DNA of 64,000 nucleotides from Comamonadaceae bacterium (GTDB lineage Bacteria; Pseudomonadota; Gammaproteobacteria; Burkholderiales; Burkholderiaceae_C), in NCBI GenBank assembly GCA_021299875.1, contig JAJTEW010000001.1, positions 1 to 64,000 on the forward strand, given 5' to 3'. The position numbers and the translations under genes were made by a program. Position 1 is the first letter of the stretch. Every line of letters begins with the position of its first letter. The notes under the pieces were generated by a model, which saw only the letters and a program-made list of their open reading frames with translations, was not told the origin of the DNA and made no database searches. Positions 45,525 to 54,421 of this stretch are shown piece after piece.

Positions 45525-46955
45525 ATGACCACGCTGCTGATCCACCGTGCCCGCTGCATCGCCACTCAAGACGATGCCAACACAGAACTGAAAGACGCTT
45601 CGCTCTTGATCCGCGATGGCCGCATCGAACGCATCATCCCCGCCAGTCACAACACCGAAGAATGGCTGACGCAGGTCGATGAAGTGATCGACGCCCGCCA
45701 CCATGTGGTGGTACCCGGTCTGATCAACACGCACCACCACATGGTCCAATCGCTCACGCGGGCGATTCCAAGCGTGCAAAATGCCGAGCTGTTTTCTTGG
45801 CTGCAAGGCCTGTACCCGATCTGGGTGGGCCTCACGCCCGAGATGGTGCGTGTATCAGGCCAAGTGGCCATGGCCGAGTTGTTGCTGAGCGGCTGCTCCA
45901 CCAGCAGTGACCACCTCTACATCTATCCCAATGGCGTGCGGCTGGACGACAGCATCGAAGCGGCGCACACCTTGGGCATGCGCTTCACGGCCACACGCGG
46001 CAGCATGAGCGTGGGCGAGAGCCAAGGCGGCTTGCCGCCCGACAGCGTGGTCGAACAAGAACCCGCCATCCTCAAAGAAACCCAGCGCCTGATCGAGACT
46101 TGGCATGACGCGAGCTTGGGCTCGATGACGCATGTGGCCGTAGCCCCTTGCTCACCCTTCAGCGTGAGCCAAGACCTGATGCGCGAATCGGCAAAGCTGG
46201 CCCGCGCCCACGGCGTGCGGCTGCACACCCACCTGGCCGAAAACGACCACGACATTGCGTACACCCGTGAGAAGTTCAACTGCACGCCCGCGCAATACGC
46301 CGAGGATCTGGGTTGGGTGGGCCACGATGTGTGGCACGCCCATGGCGTGAAGCTGGACGACGAAGGCACGTATTTGTTTGCCCGCACGCGCACCGGCATT
46401 GCCCACTGCCCGTGCAGCAACATGCGCTTGGCCAGCGGCATCTTGCCGCTGCGCAAAATGCTGGACGCCGGTGTGCCCATTGGCTTGGGTGTGGACGGCA
46501 GCGCCAGCAACGACGCGGCGCATTTGCTGAACGAAGCCCGCCAGGCCATGCTGCTGGCGCGTGTGGGCAAAGCGATGGCGCCACCGCGCGTCGAAAACGG
46601 GCGCACTGTTTTTGGCTGTGACTTGGGTCCGTCAGACATGACACCCCGCGACGCCCTGCGCCTGGCCACACGCGGCGGCGCTGAGGTGCTGGGCCGCGCC
46701 CACGAACTGGGACAAATCAAAGAGGGTTATTGCGCCGACATCGCGATGTTCCGCACCGACACACTGAGCATGGCGGGCGGCGCGGTGCACGACCCAGTGG
46801 GCGCGCTGCTGCTGTGCGCCAGCGACAACGCCGACTACACCATCGTCAATGGCCGCGTGGTGGTGCGCCAAGGCCAGATCACCACGGTGGACATGGGGCC
46901 GCTGATTGAGCGGCACAACCAGTTGGCGATGCGCTTGGCGTTGGGGGCTTCATGA
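45525..46955 (+). CDS. 8-oxoguanine deaminase
   Basis: A 476-residue zinc amidohydrolase that converts 8-oxoguanine to urate. The ATG at 45525, 7 bases after AGGA, is chosen over a longer open frame that runs into the LysR gene. Metal ligands are in VPGLINTHHHMVQSLTR, HTHLAENDHDIA, the histidine of WHAHGVKL and the aspartate of GLGVDGSASNDAAHLLNEARQAML. The SASND and HLAEN wording groups it with 8-oxoguanine deaminases rather than GuaD or chlorohydrolases such as AtzB, which are the alternative. It carries a structured leader that looks like a xanthine/urate riboswitch. Confidence 0.88.
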   Translation: MTTLLIHRARCIATQDDANTELKDASLLIRDGRIERIIPASHNTEEWLTQVDEVIDARHHVVVPGLINTHHHMVQSLTRAIPSVQNAELFSWLQGLYPIWVGLTPEMVRVSGQVAMAELLLSGCSTSSDHLYIYPNGVRLDDSIEAAHTLGMRFTATRGSMSVGESQGGLPPDSVVEQEPAILKETQRLIETWHDASLGSMTHVAVAPCSPFSVSQDLMRESAKLARAHGVRLHTHLAENDHDIAYTREKFNCTPAQYAEDLGWVGHDVWHAHGVKLDDEGTYLFARTRTGIAHCPCSNMRLASGILPLRKMLDAGVPIGLGVDGSASNDAAHLLNEARQAMLLARVGKAMAPPRVENGRTVFGCDLGPSDMTPRDALRLATRGGAEVLGRAHELGQIKEGYCADIAMFRTDTLSMAGGAVHDPVGALLLCASDNADYTIVNGRVVVRQGQITTVDMGPLIERHNQLAMRLALGAS

Positions 46956-47026
46956 CATCCGTCATGGCATAGCCGGGGCGGTGCTCATTCCCCATGCGCG
47001 GGCTGGGTGGTTTTGACTGCGAATGC

Positions 47027-47058
47027 CAATTGAGAAATTTGCTCAATTGATTAAATTT
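47027..47058. promoter_or_regulatory. 24-bp palindrome with overlapping direct repeats upstream of the acyltransferase
   Basis: AAATTT-N2-TCAATTGA-N2-AAATTT (47035-47058) pairs ten of twelve positions. A second CAATTGA (47027-47033) begins 17 bp before the central one (47044-47050) and is also followed by AAATTT-like sequence, giving direct repeats. This very AT-rich block contrasts with the GC-rich surroundings and lies 80 bp before the acyltransferase ATG. Likely an operator/promoter; protein unknown. Confidence 0.55.
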
Positions 47059-47137
47059 GACAGACATAATCGGTGCTTCCCGAGTCATGCGCGCCCGCGT
47101 GTCACCCTCGCCGATTTCTGTTGACCGTCCATGCGTC

Positions 47138-47749
47138 ATGCACCGCACCATTTTTGACACCCCCATCGTCAACACCGCCCTTCGCGGCATCTCGCTGGCA
47201 TTTCTCAAAATCACAGGCTGGAAAGTCGAGGGCAGTTTGCCTGCCGGCGTGCGCAAATGCGTGGTGATTGCAGCACCGCACACCAGCAACTGGGATTTGC
47301 CTTACACCCTGATGGTGGCGTTTGCCTTGCGCCTGCAGATTTACTGGATGGGCAAAAGCAGCATCTTCTCGTTTCCCTTTGGTCCAGTCATGCGCTGGTT
47401 GGGCGGGATCGCGGTCAACCGCACACAAGCGAACAACTTGGTGGACTCTTGCGCACAAGAATTGGCCAAAGCCGAAGGATCAGTGCACCTGGTGGTGCCG
47501 CCTGAAGGCACGCGCAGCAAAACCCGCTATTGGAAAACAGGCTTTTATTACATCGCGCTGCAAGCGCAGGTGCCCATCGTGATGGCCTACATGGACTACT
47601 CGCGCAAACTCAGTGGATTGGGGCCTTTGTTTTACCCCACGGGCGACATCGACAAGGACATGGTCGCCATCCAAGCGTTTTATGCGCCTTTCAAGGGCAA
47701 AAACGTCGATCAATTTGAGACACCGACGGACAAGAACAAGCCAAGCTGA
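47138..47749 (+). CDS. Lysophospholipid/1-acylglycerol-phosphate acyltransferase family protein (PlsC-like)
   Basis: A 203-residue acyltransferase-like protein. A hydrophobic N-terminal stretch is followed by VIAAPHTSNWDLPYTL, equivalent to the HX4D catalytic motif (H-T-S-N-W-D), and VVPPEGTRSK, matching the EGTR acyl-acceptor motif; GGIAVNR lies between them. Length and the TSNWD wording resemble small bacterial acyltransferases of the plsC superfamily rather than PlsC itself. The start is uncertain: ATG at 47138 fits the domain, but ATG at 47087 is in frame; neither has a good ribosome site. Probably a separate transcription unit from the preceding deaminase. Confidence 0.82.
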   Translation: MHRTIFDTPIVNTALRGISLAFLKITGWKVEGSLPAGVRKCVVIAAPHTSNWDLPYTLMVAFALRLQIYWMGKSSIFSFPFGPVMRWLGGIAVNRTQANNLVDSCAQELAKAEGSVHLVVPPEGTRSKTRYWKTGFYYIALQAQVPIVMAYMDYSRKLSGLGPLFYPTGDIDKDMVAIQAFYAPFKGKNVDQFETPTDKNKPS

Positions 47750-47830
47750 GGGCTCAAGCACCCAGGTTTTTCAGGCACAAAGAGTCTTCGGCGCGACAGG
47801 GGCGTATCGGCTTTTTTTTATGATGGCAGC

Positions 47831-48877
47831 ATGAACTATGCCACCTCTGATCTGCTCAATTTTGCCCACCAACTTTTGCAATCAGCAGGACTTCCGCCCG
47901 ACAAAGCGCAAGCCGTCGCTGATGTGCTGCTGGAAGGCGATTTGCTGGGACACACCACACACGGCCTGGCCTTGCTGGCGCCTTATTTGGCCGAGTTGGA
48001 TTCAGGCAAGATGCGCAAAGACGGACAGCCGCTGGTGGTGTCGGACCACCCGGCCGCTGTGACCTGGGACGGCCAACGCCTGCCTGGCCCCTGGCTCGTG
48101 CTGCAAGCCATCGATCTGGCCACACAACGCGCCCAAACCCAGGGCACTTGCACCGTGGTCATTCGGCGCAGTCACCACATCGCTTGCCTGGCGGCATACC
48201 ACCAGCGCGTGACCGATCAGGGCTTTTTGATGATGCTGCATTGCTCGGACCCCAACGCCGCCAGCATCGCGCCTTTTGGCGGACTGGACCCGGTGTTCAC
48301 ACCCAACCCCATGTCGGTGGGCATTCCCACCTCCGGCATTCCAGTGCTGATCGATGTGTCCACCTCGGCCACCACCAATGGCATGACCAACCGTCTGCAC
48401 AAAGAGGGCGGTTTGCTGCCGGCCGAATGGGTGATGGATGGCCACGGCCAACCCAGCCGTGACCCAGCGGTTTTGTTCCAAGAACCCAAGGGCACCATCT
48501 TGCCGCTGGGCGGCATGGATTCGGGCCACAAAGGCTACGGCCTGAGCTGGATGGTGGAGGCTTTGACGGGCGGCTTGGCCGGACACGGCAGGGCCGATGC
48601 GCCCGAGGGCTGGGGGGCCACGGTGTTTTTGCAAATCATCGACCCCCGCGCCTTTGCAGGCCAACGCGCCTTCCACACGCAAATGGACGAAGTGTCACGC
48701 CAATGCCATGCCTCGCGGCCCGCACAGGCCGACCGCTGGGTGCGCACACCCGGTGAACGCGGCCTGAGGCTCAAAACCGACAGCGCCAGCCAAGGGGTGA
48801 CGCTGTACCCGAACATCATGCCCATGCTGCTGCCTTGGGCAGAAAAGTTCAAAATCGCTGTGCCCACAGCGGTCTGA
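47831..48877 (+). CDS. Malate/L-lactate dehydrogenase-family (Ldh2/AllD-type) oxidoreductase
   Basis: A 348-residue NAD(P)-dependent oxidoreductase of the type-2 malate/lactate dehydrogenase family, which also contains ureidoglycolate and sulfolactate dehydrogenases. Features are LLEGDLLGHTTHGLALLAPYLAEL, VVIRRSHHIACLAAYHQRV with the catalytic His, PFGGLDPVFTPNPMSVGIPT and PLGGMDSGHKGYGLSWMVEALTGGL. It is convergent with the tctA gene. Hydroxyacid oxidation would fit the neighbouring tricarboxylate transporter; ureidoglycolate would fit the purine theme. Sequence alone does not decide. Confidence 0.88.
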   Translation: MNYATSDLLNFAHQLLQSAGLPPDKAQAVADVLLEGDLLGHTTHGLALLAPYLAELDSGKMRKDGQPLVVSDHPAAVTWDGQRLPGPWLVLQAIDLATQRAQTQGTCTVVIRRSHHIACLAAYHQRVTDQGFLMMLHCSDPNAASIAPFGGLDPVFTPNPMSVGIPTSGIPVLIDVSTSATTNGMTNRLHKEGGLLPAEWVMDGHGQPSRDPAVLFQEPKGTILPLGGMDSGHKGYGLSWMVEALTGGLAGHGRADAPEGWGATVFLQIIDPRAFAGQRAFHTQMDEVSRQCHASRPAQADRWVRTPGERGLRLKTDSASQGVTLYPNIMPMLLPWAEKFKIAVPTAV

Positions 48878-48906
48878 GCAACAAGGGGCCGAGCCGCAGC
48901 ACTCGG

Positions 48907-48937
48907 CAAAAAACAACCCGACTCAAGCCGGGTTGTT
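48907..48937 (-). terminator. Terminator of the tctCBA operon
   Basis: AACAACCCG (48912-48920) pairs with CGGGTTGTT (48929-48937) around an eight-base loop. On the minus strand the stem runs into six T. It lies 21 bp after the tctA stop; the plus-strand side lacks a T run, so it mainly serves the leftward operon. Confidence 0.85.
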
Positions 48938-48958
48938 GGAAGCATCCAAAGGTCTTGT

Positions 48959-50452
48959 TCAAGCCACAGGTGCAGGTTTGCGCAGCATGCGCAAGAGCAG
49001 CGGCGCAAACCAAACCAAAGCCGTGAGAATGGCCAAACCCAGGGCGATGGGTCGGGCGACAAAGGCCATCAAATCGCCATTGGACTTGATCATCGAGGTG
49101 ATGAAATTCTCCTCCAGCATGCCGCCCAACACCACACCCAAAATCGCCGGGGCTGTGGGGAATTTGTTGGCTTCCAGCAGATAAGCCAGGATGCCGGCGA
49201 CCAGCATCACGCCGATCTGAAAGACCGAGTTGTTGATGGCAAACGTGCCCACCACACAAAACAGCAAAATCATGGGCATCAAGATTTCACGCGGCACCTT
49301 GAGAATGCGCTTGGCCACCTTGATGCACAAAATGCCCAAGGGAATCATGATGAGGTTGGCCACGATGAAGAGCAAAAACACCGCGTAAATGTTTTGCGGG
49401 TTGGTGGTGAACAAGGTCGGTCCAGGGTTCATGTTTTTCATGTACAGCACGCCGATCACGATGGCGGTGATCGAGTCACCCGGAATGCCGAACACCAAAG
49501 CCGGAATCCAGGCCCCTGCCAGCGCGCTGTTGTTGGCCGAACCCGACTCCACAATGCCTTCCACATGCCCGGTGCCAAATTTTTCGGGCTCTTTGGAAAA
49601 CTTCTTGCTCATGGCGTAAGACATCCAGGCCGCGATGTCGGCCCCTGCCCCTGGCAAAGCACCTACGGCGGTGCCCAGCACGCTGCCTCGCAAAATTTGT
49701 TTGGGGTATTTTTTGGCCAGCGCCCATTGGCCCTTGAGCACACCGCCCACCTCTTCCACCACCAACTCTGCAGGCGGGCTGGTGTCGACCACGTAGCGGA
49801 TGATTTCAGAGATGGCAAACATGCCGATCATCATGGCGATCATGCCGATGCCGCCTGACATTTCGGTGTTGCCAAAGGTGAAACGCGGAAAACCCGCCGG
49901 GTTGCCCAAGCCCACACAGGCCACCAACAAACCCAGAAACAGCATCATCAGGCCCTTCAGGGGCGAACCGGTAGAGATGAAGACGGCGCAAGTCAGGCCC
50001 AACAAGACCAACCAAAAATACTCGAATGAGCTGAAATTCAATGCAAAGTCGGCCAGGGCAGGCGCTGCCACGATCAGCACCACCGTGCCAAACAAGCCAC
50101 CCACCGCGGAGAACACCAAACCTGCGCCCAGCGCTTTCTCGGCCTGGCCTTTGCGCGTCATGGCATAGGCCTCGTCGGTGTAGGCCGCTGACGCCGGGGT
50201 GCCTGGAATGCGCAGCAAACAACCGGGAATATCCCCCGAAAAAATCGCCATGGCGGTGGCGGTGACCATCGCGGCCACGGCCGGGATCGGCGGCATGAAG
50301 AAGGTCACCGGCACCAGCAGCGCAGTGGCCATGGTGGCCGTCAAGCCTGGCACCGAGCCGACAAACAGGCCGTACAAAGAGGCGAACACCATCACCATCA
50401 AGGTGTAGGGTTCGAACACCATCGAAAAAGCTTGACCAACGGCTGTCCACAT
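48959..50452 (-). CDS. tctA: Tripartite tricarboxylate transporter, large membrane subunit TctA
   Basis: A 497-residue inner-membrane protein with about 10-12 helices. The start region GLFVGSVPGLTATMATALLVPVTFFMPP and the two signature loops GDIPGCLLRIPGTPASAAYTDEAYAMTRKGQAEKALG and later GIPGDSITAIVIGVLYMKNMNPGPTLF are the TctA hallmarks. It is the last gene of tctC-tctB-tctA. As the only complete TTT membrane complex here, it may serve some of the four orphan Bug proteins. Confidence 0.95.
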   Translation of the reverse strand: MWTAVGQAFSMVFEPYTLMVMVFASLYGLFVGSVPGLTATMATALLVPVTFFMPPIPAVAAMVTATAMAIFSGDIPGCLLRIPGTPASAAYTDEAYAMTRKGQAEKALGAGLVFSAVGGLFGTVVLIVAAPALADFALNFSSFEYFWLVLLGLTCAVFISTGSPLKGLMMLFLGLLVACVGLGNPAGFPRFTFGNTEMSGGIGMIAMMIGMFAISEIIRYVVDTSPPAELVVEEVGGVLKGQWALAKKYPKQILRGSVLGTAVGALPGAGADIAAWMSYAMSKKFSKEPEKFGTGHVEGIVESGSANNSALAGAWIPALVFGIPGDSITAIVIGVLYMKNMNPGPTLFTTNPQNIYAVFLLFIVANLIMIPLGILCIKVAKRILKVPREILMPMILLFCVVGTFAINNSVFQIGVMLVAGILAYLLEANKFPTAPAILGVVLGGMLEENFITSMIKSNGDLMAFVARPIALGLAILTALVWFAPLLLRMLRKPAPVA

Positions 50453-50514
50453 GGGATGCGGCTCCTCAGACTGTCACAGTCGTTTTGGGGGAAACAAAAA
50501 TTGTGCCCATGCCA

Positions 50515-50988
50515 TCACCAGGCGATGGGCGTCAAGATGCCCCACGGCAAGGGCACGCGCAGCAATTTATAAAAGGCAAAGTGAACGACCAAGGTGGCCA
50601 CCGCCGCCCAAAAAAACGAACGGCCCCATGCGACTTGCAAAGATCTGAACAGCGCCACCAACATCAGCAAGGCGGTGATCAAAAACCCCAACTCATCTGA
50701 AAACAGGATGTAAAACACCACCGAACCCAGCAGGGCGGCCAGCGCCCTGGTGTGCCGTGGCGAACGCACCCAGTCTTCCCACTCAAGCCAAGGCCCTTTG
50801 GCACGGTCTCTCCAGCCTTGCCAAACCAGCAAAGCGCCGCCCACACACAGGCCAATGGCAATCAAACCCGGAAACAAAGCGGGACCGACTGGCTGGCCTG
50901 GAATGTTGGGATAACTGCGCACGACCAAGAGCACCGCAGCGCCCAAGGCCATGAGCAGGACGCCCCAAAAAGCGTCGTTGATTTTCAT
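50515..50988 (-). CDS. tctB: Tripartite tricarboxylate transporter, small membrane subunit TctB
   Basis: A 157-residue membrane protein with four predicted helices: residues 8-26, about 35-60, about 85-115 and 125-150. The N-terminal AFWGVLLMALGAAVLLVVRSYPNIPGQPVGPALFPGLIAIGL is typical of the TctB/DUF1468 family. It is located between tctC (8-bp gap) and tctA (62-bp gap), as in canonical operons. Confidence 0.92.
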   Translation of the reverse strand: MKINDAFWGVLLMALGAAVLLVVRSYPNIPGQPVGPALFPGLIAIGLCVGGALLVWQGWRDRAKGPWLEWEDWVRSPRHTRALAALLGSVVFYILFSDELGFLITALLMLVALFRSLQVAWGRSFFWAAVATLVVHFAFYKLLRVPLPWGILTPIAW

Positions 50989-50996
50989 GGGTTGGC

Positions 50997-51980
50997 TTAC
51001 TTGACCAGGCCCACAGCCTTCATGGTCACGCCCATTTCGGCGTCGGACTTGGCCATGAACTTGGCCATGTCATCGGGCCCGCCATAAATCACGCCCAGGC
51101 CACGGCTGGTCATGAAGTCGTTGTATTCCTTGCTGGCCACGGCCTTGCGCACGGCTTCGGCCAGCTTGGTTTGAATCGGGGCTGGCAAACCTTTGGGCGC
51201 CAAGATGCCGCGCCAGGCCGCCATGGTCCAGTTGCTGCCCGTGGCCGATTTGAGGGTAGGGACATTGGGGTAGAGGGTGGAAGGTTTGGCATCCATGATG
51301 GCCAGGCTCTTGACCCGTCCCGCATCGATCAACGAACGCGCTTCGGGCAGGGACACCGGCGCCACTTCCACACCACCGGCCACCATGTCCTGCAAGCCCG
51401 GTGCTGCACCGTTGCTGGGCACCCAAGGCAGTGCAGCAGGATCGATTTTCTGGTCCAGCAGCAAACCGGCAATGGCCAAATGCCAAATACCGCCCTGGCC
51501 TGTTCCTGAGGCTTTGAATTTGCCGGGGTTGGCCTTGATGGCGGCCAGCAGTTCATTCACGTTTTTGTAAGGTGCATCGGCCCGCACCTGAATGCCCGCC
51601 GGGTCGGCATTGACCAAGCCAATGGGCGTGTAAGAAGCACCCGTCAGCTGGGTCAAGCCTTGCCAATGCATCATGCCGATCTCTACCGTCGCCAGGCCAA
51701 TGGTGTAACCGTCTGGCGGGGCTGTTGCAATGGCCGCATGGCCCACCACTCCGCTGCCACCCGTGCGGTTGACCACGGTGACGGGTTGGCCCAAGTCTTT
51801 TTCGAGCAAGCTGGCCAAGATGCGGGCCACCGCATCGGTGCCCCCCCCTGCACCCCAAGGCACGATCATCGTGATGGGGCGGACGGGGTAATTTTGTGCG
51901 GCTGCAGGCAGCGCAGCTGCCAAAAAAGTCAGGCCAGCAACAGCGCTGGCAACCAAAGAACGGCGTGAGCGATTGAACAT
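50997..51980 (-). CDS. tctC: Tripartite tricarboxylate transporter binding protein TctC
   Basis: A 327-residue secreted Bug protein, the only one in the window with its membrane partners. The signal peptide ends near AAAQN. YPVRPITMIVPWGAGGGTDAVAR, VTVVNRTGGSGVVGHAAIA and NVPTLKSATGSNW are the family motifs. AAGGAGA lies 8 bases before the ATG. A direct repeat GGTAT(G/A)AC with 17-bp spacing lies on the minus strand at 52035-52059, 55-79 bp upstream, and could be regulatory. The ligand is probably a di- or tricarboxylate. Confidence 0.93.
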   Translation of the reverse strand: MFNRSRRSLVASAVAGLTFLAAALPAAAQNYPVRPITMIVPWGAGGGTDAVARILASLLEKDLGQPVTVVNRTGGSGVVGHAAIATAPPDGYTIGLATVEIGMMHWQGLTQLTGASYTPIGLVNADPAGIQVRADAPYKNVNELLAAIKANPGKFKASGTGQGGIWHLAIAGLLLDQKIDPAALPWVPSNGAAPGLQDMVAGGVEVAPVSLPEARSLIDAGRVKSLAIMDAKPSTLYPNVPTLKSATGSNWTMAAWRGILAPKGLPAPIQTKLAEAVRKAVASKEYNDFMTSRGLGVIYGGPDDMAKFMAKSDAEMGVTMKAVGLVK

Positions 51981-52139
51981 GGGTGTCTCCTTGTGAATTG
52001 AACAGCCTGGCCCACCAAGGCCTGCTGATCACAAGTTATACCCTTTCGATCGTCATACCATTAGGGTCAACCATAGTTCCAGTAACTCAGGCGACTGTCG
52101 CTTGCAGCCCTCTTGTCTGCCGCGACAACAGCCCGCCCT

Positions 52140-53351
52140 TCAGTCCAGATGGGCCCCCGCCACAAACCAGCGCCCAATCATGGCGCGTTCTTCTTCGGTC
52201 ATGCCGGTGGCGTTGCCCATGGGCATTTGCTTGGTCACCGCCACTTGCTGGTAGACGTTTTGTGCATGCTGCTTGAGCTGTTCAGGGCTGTCCAGGCGCA
52301 CGTTTTTCATCTGCACCTGCGCGTTGTGGCAACTCAGACAATGCTTGTCCACCAGCACCTGCACCTGAGCAAAACTCACCGGTGTTGCCGGAGCGGCCGA
52401 GGCCACTGGCGCAGCCGGTTTCAAGGCCACGATCACCGCCAAAATCATCGCCACGCCCACGGCTGCGAAAGGCCAGGGGTTGGATGCGCGGCCCAGGTGG
52501 AAGGCGTGGCGCTGCACAAAGAATTGGCGAATCAAGGCACCGGCCAGCATCATGACAAACAGCAGCACCCAGCGGTGTTCGTGTGTGTACAAAAAGCTGT
52601 AATGGTTGCTCAGCATCGCAAAGATGACGGGCAATGTGAAATAAGTGTTGTGCACGCTGCGCTGCTTGCCGCGTTTGCCGTGAATGGCCAGGGCATTGGC
52701 GTCATAAGTTTCACCGCTGGTCATGGCCGCCACCACTTTGCGCTGGCCAGGGATGATCCAGAAGAACACGTTGGCGCTCATGGCGGTGGCAATCATGGCG
52801 CCCACCAGCAAGAAGGCAGCACGACCTGCAAACATTTCATTGGCCAACCAAGATGAAAAGGCCACCACCACAATCATCAGACCCGCCACGATCAGCTCGC
52901 CGTTTTGGCGGAAGCCAAACACCCGGCAAATGCTGTCGTACACAAACCAGAAAGCGACCAACAAACCCACAGCGGCCGAGCCGGCCATCACGGGGGTCCA
53001 GTCCATCAAGGACTTGTCGATCAAGAAAGTGCCCGCGTTGTAGAGGTACATCACTGTGAAAAGTGCAAACCCGCTCAACCAAGTGGAATAACTTTCCCAA
53101 TAAAACCAGTGCAGTTTGGTGTGGATCTTTTTGGGGGCCACCATGTATTTTTGGGGGTTGTAAAAACCACCGCCGTGCACCGCCCACATCGCGCCGCCCA
53201 CGCCTTTTTCGAGCAAGTCGGGCGAATTGGGTTTTTGCAGGTTGTTGTCCAAAAAGACAAAGTAAAACGAGGAGCCAATCCAGGCGATGGCGGTGATGAC
53301 ATGCACCCATCGCAGCAACAAATTGGCCCATTCCAAAAAATACGGTTCCAT
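52140..53351 (-). CDS. puuD: Membrane-bound urate hydroxylase with cytochrome c domain PuuD
   Basis: A 403-residue inner-membrane enzyme oxidising urate to 5-hydroxyisourate with electrons passed to the respiratory chain. The N-terminal part has about eight helices (MEPYFLEWANLLLRWVHVITAIAWIGSSF at the start; HGGGFYNPQKY in the first loop). The C-terminal periplasmic domain carries the heme-c motif CLSCHN near residue 349 and an axial methionine candidate in KQMPMGNATGMT. The ATG at 53351 with GGAG upstream is chosen over a frame-open upstream codon. It follows xdhC on the same strand, placing urate formation and oxidation together. Confidence 0.93.
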   Translation of the reverse strand: MEPYFLEWANLLLRWVHVITAIAWIGSSFYFVFLDNNLQKPNSPDLLEKGVGGAMWAVHGGGFYNPQKYMVAPKKIHTKLHWFYWESYSTWLSGFALFTVMYLYNAGTFLIDKSLMDWTPVMAGSAAVGLLVAFWFVYDSICRVFGFRQNGELIVAGLMIVVVAFSSWLANEMFAGRAAFLLVGAMIATAMSANVFFWIIPGQRKVVAAMTSGETYDANALAIHGKRGKQRSVHNTYFTLPVIFAMLSNHYSFLYTHEHRWVLLFVMMLAGALIRQFFVQRHAFHLGRASNPWPFAAVGVAMILAVIVALKPAAPVASAAPATPVSFAQVQVLVDKHCLSCHNAQVQMKNVRLDSPEQLKQHAQNVYQQVAVTKQMPMGNATGMTEEERAMIGRWFVAGAHLD

Positions 53352-53527
53352 GAAGGATTCTCCAACCCTCTCACCACCGCGGGCCCTGTGAGCGGGTATT
53401 CGGCCGCGAACATGTTCCAGAAGGAACCTGCGCCGCTGCGACCAGTGCACCGAAGTGTATACAGTTTGCCAGCGGGATTCCAGCCTTGCCTCAGGTCTTG
53501 GTCCTAGGGGAAACCAGCATCACAAGC

Positions 53528-54343
53528 TCAGAGCGATTGCAGGAGTTGCGCCGCCACCGCCACAGCAATGACTTCTGGCTCTTTGCCCGTGATGCCGGGT
53601 ACGCCAATTGGACAGGTGATGTGCGCGATCTCTTGTGCACTGAAACCCCGCTCTTCCAAGCGGTGCCGAAAAGTGGCCCATTTGGTGGCGCTGCCAATCA
53701 GGCCCACAAAGGGCAAGTCACCGAGCTCGCGCTGACGTTTCAGACAAGCGATCACGATGTCCAGGTCCTCGGCATGGCTGAAGCTCATGATCAGCACCCG
53801 GCTGCCCGGGGCCAAATCAGCCACAGCGGCTTGCACCGGGTTGGAGTGTTCACAATCTACTTCGTCCGGCACATCTGTCGGAAAAATTTCGTCGCGGCTG
53901 TCGATCCAGCGCACCGCAAAGGGCAAAGGGGCCAAGGTCTGAACCAAGGCTTTGCCCACATGCCCACCGCCAAAAAGGGCCAATGGGCTGCGCTGGGGTG
54001 AACACTGCTCGCGCAGGCGCGGCACATCGGCCGCATGGACCCGCTCAAAAGACAAATCAAGCGCACCGCCGCAGCACTGCCCCAAACTGGGGCCCAAGAC
54101 TTGGCTCAAACGGTTTTGGGCAGGCTGTCCTGACAAGATCAGCCGAGCATGCGCCAAGGCTTGAAACTCTAAATGCCCGCCCCCAATGGTGCCCAGCTCG
54201 CCTTGCGCAAACACCACCATCCGGGTACCCGGCCCCCTGGGAACAGACCCTTTGGTCGCCACCACGGTCACCAAGACGGCCGGCTCCCGCGCCAAACGCA
54301 TCCATGCCTGATTCATCCAATTCACAATGTTCCAATCATCCAT
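53528..54343 (-). CDS. xdhC: Xanthine dehydrogenase accessory protein XdhC
   Basis: A 271-residue cytoplasmic protein that sulfurates and inserts the molybdenum cofactor into XDH. The N-terminal XdhC domain has EPAVLVTVVATKGSVPRGPGTRMVV and GTIGGGHLEFQAL; QCCGGALDLSFE carries the conserved cysteine pair. The C-terminal Rossmann domain has LALFGGGHVGKALVQTL, GLIGSATKWATFRHRL and CPIGVPGITGKEPEVIAVAVAAQLL. The ATG at 54343 aligns with family N-termini; the frame is open to 54430. Its structural partners xdhA and xdhB lie about 6.5 kb away, an unusual separation. Confidence 0.94.
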   Translation of the reverse strand: MDDWNIVNWMNQAWMRLAREPAVLVTVVATKGSVPRGPGTRMVVFAQGELGTIGGGHLEFQALAHARLILSGQPAQNRLSQVLGPSLGQCCGGALDLSFERVHAADVPRLREQCSPQRSPLALFGGGHVGKALVQTLAPLPFAVRWIDSRDEIFPTDVPDEVDCEHSNPVQAAVADLAPGSRVLIMSFSHAEDLDIVIACLKRQRELGDLPFVGLIGSATKWATFRHRLEERGFSAQEIAHITCPIGVPGITGKEPEVIAVAVAAQLLQSL

Positions 54344-54421
54344 CAGGGACTCGCCAAGCCTGCCAGCCAATGCCACAATCACGCGAGCAAAAGCTGAGTA
54401 TGCCAAGGAGTCACCCCCGAC

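Noticed and set aside
47760..47822. Possible terminator ahead of the Ldh-family gene, ending in TTTTTTT
   Set aside because: The T run is real but I could not draw a convincing continuous stem from the preceding bases.
53378..53409. A 12-base match (ATTCGGCCGCGA) to the riboswitch 3' half, with a CGCGG/CCGCG pair, upstream of puuD
   Set aside because: It is in plus orientation whereas puuD is on the minus strand, and it lacks the CCCT/AGGG and ACC loop elements of the 45442 structure. Probably chance in GC-rich DNA.
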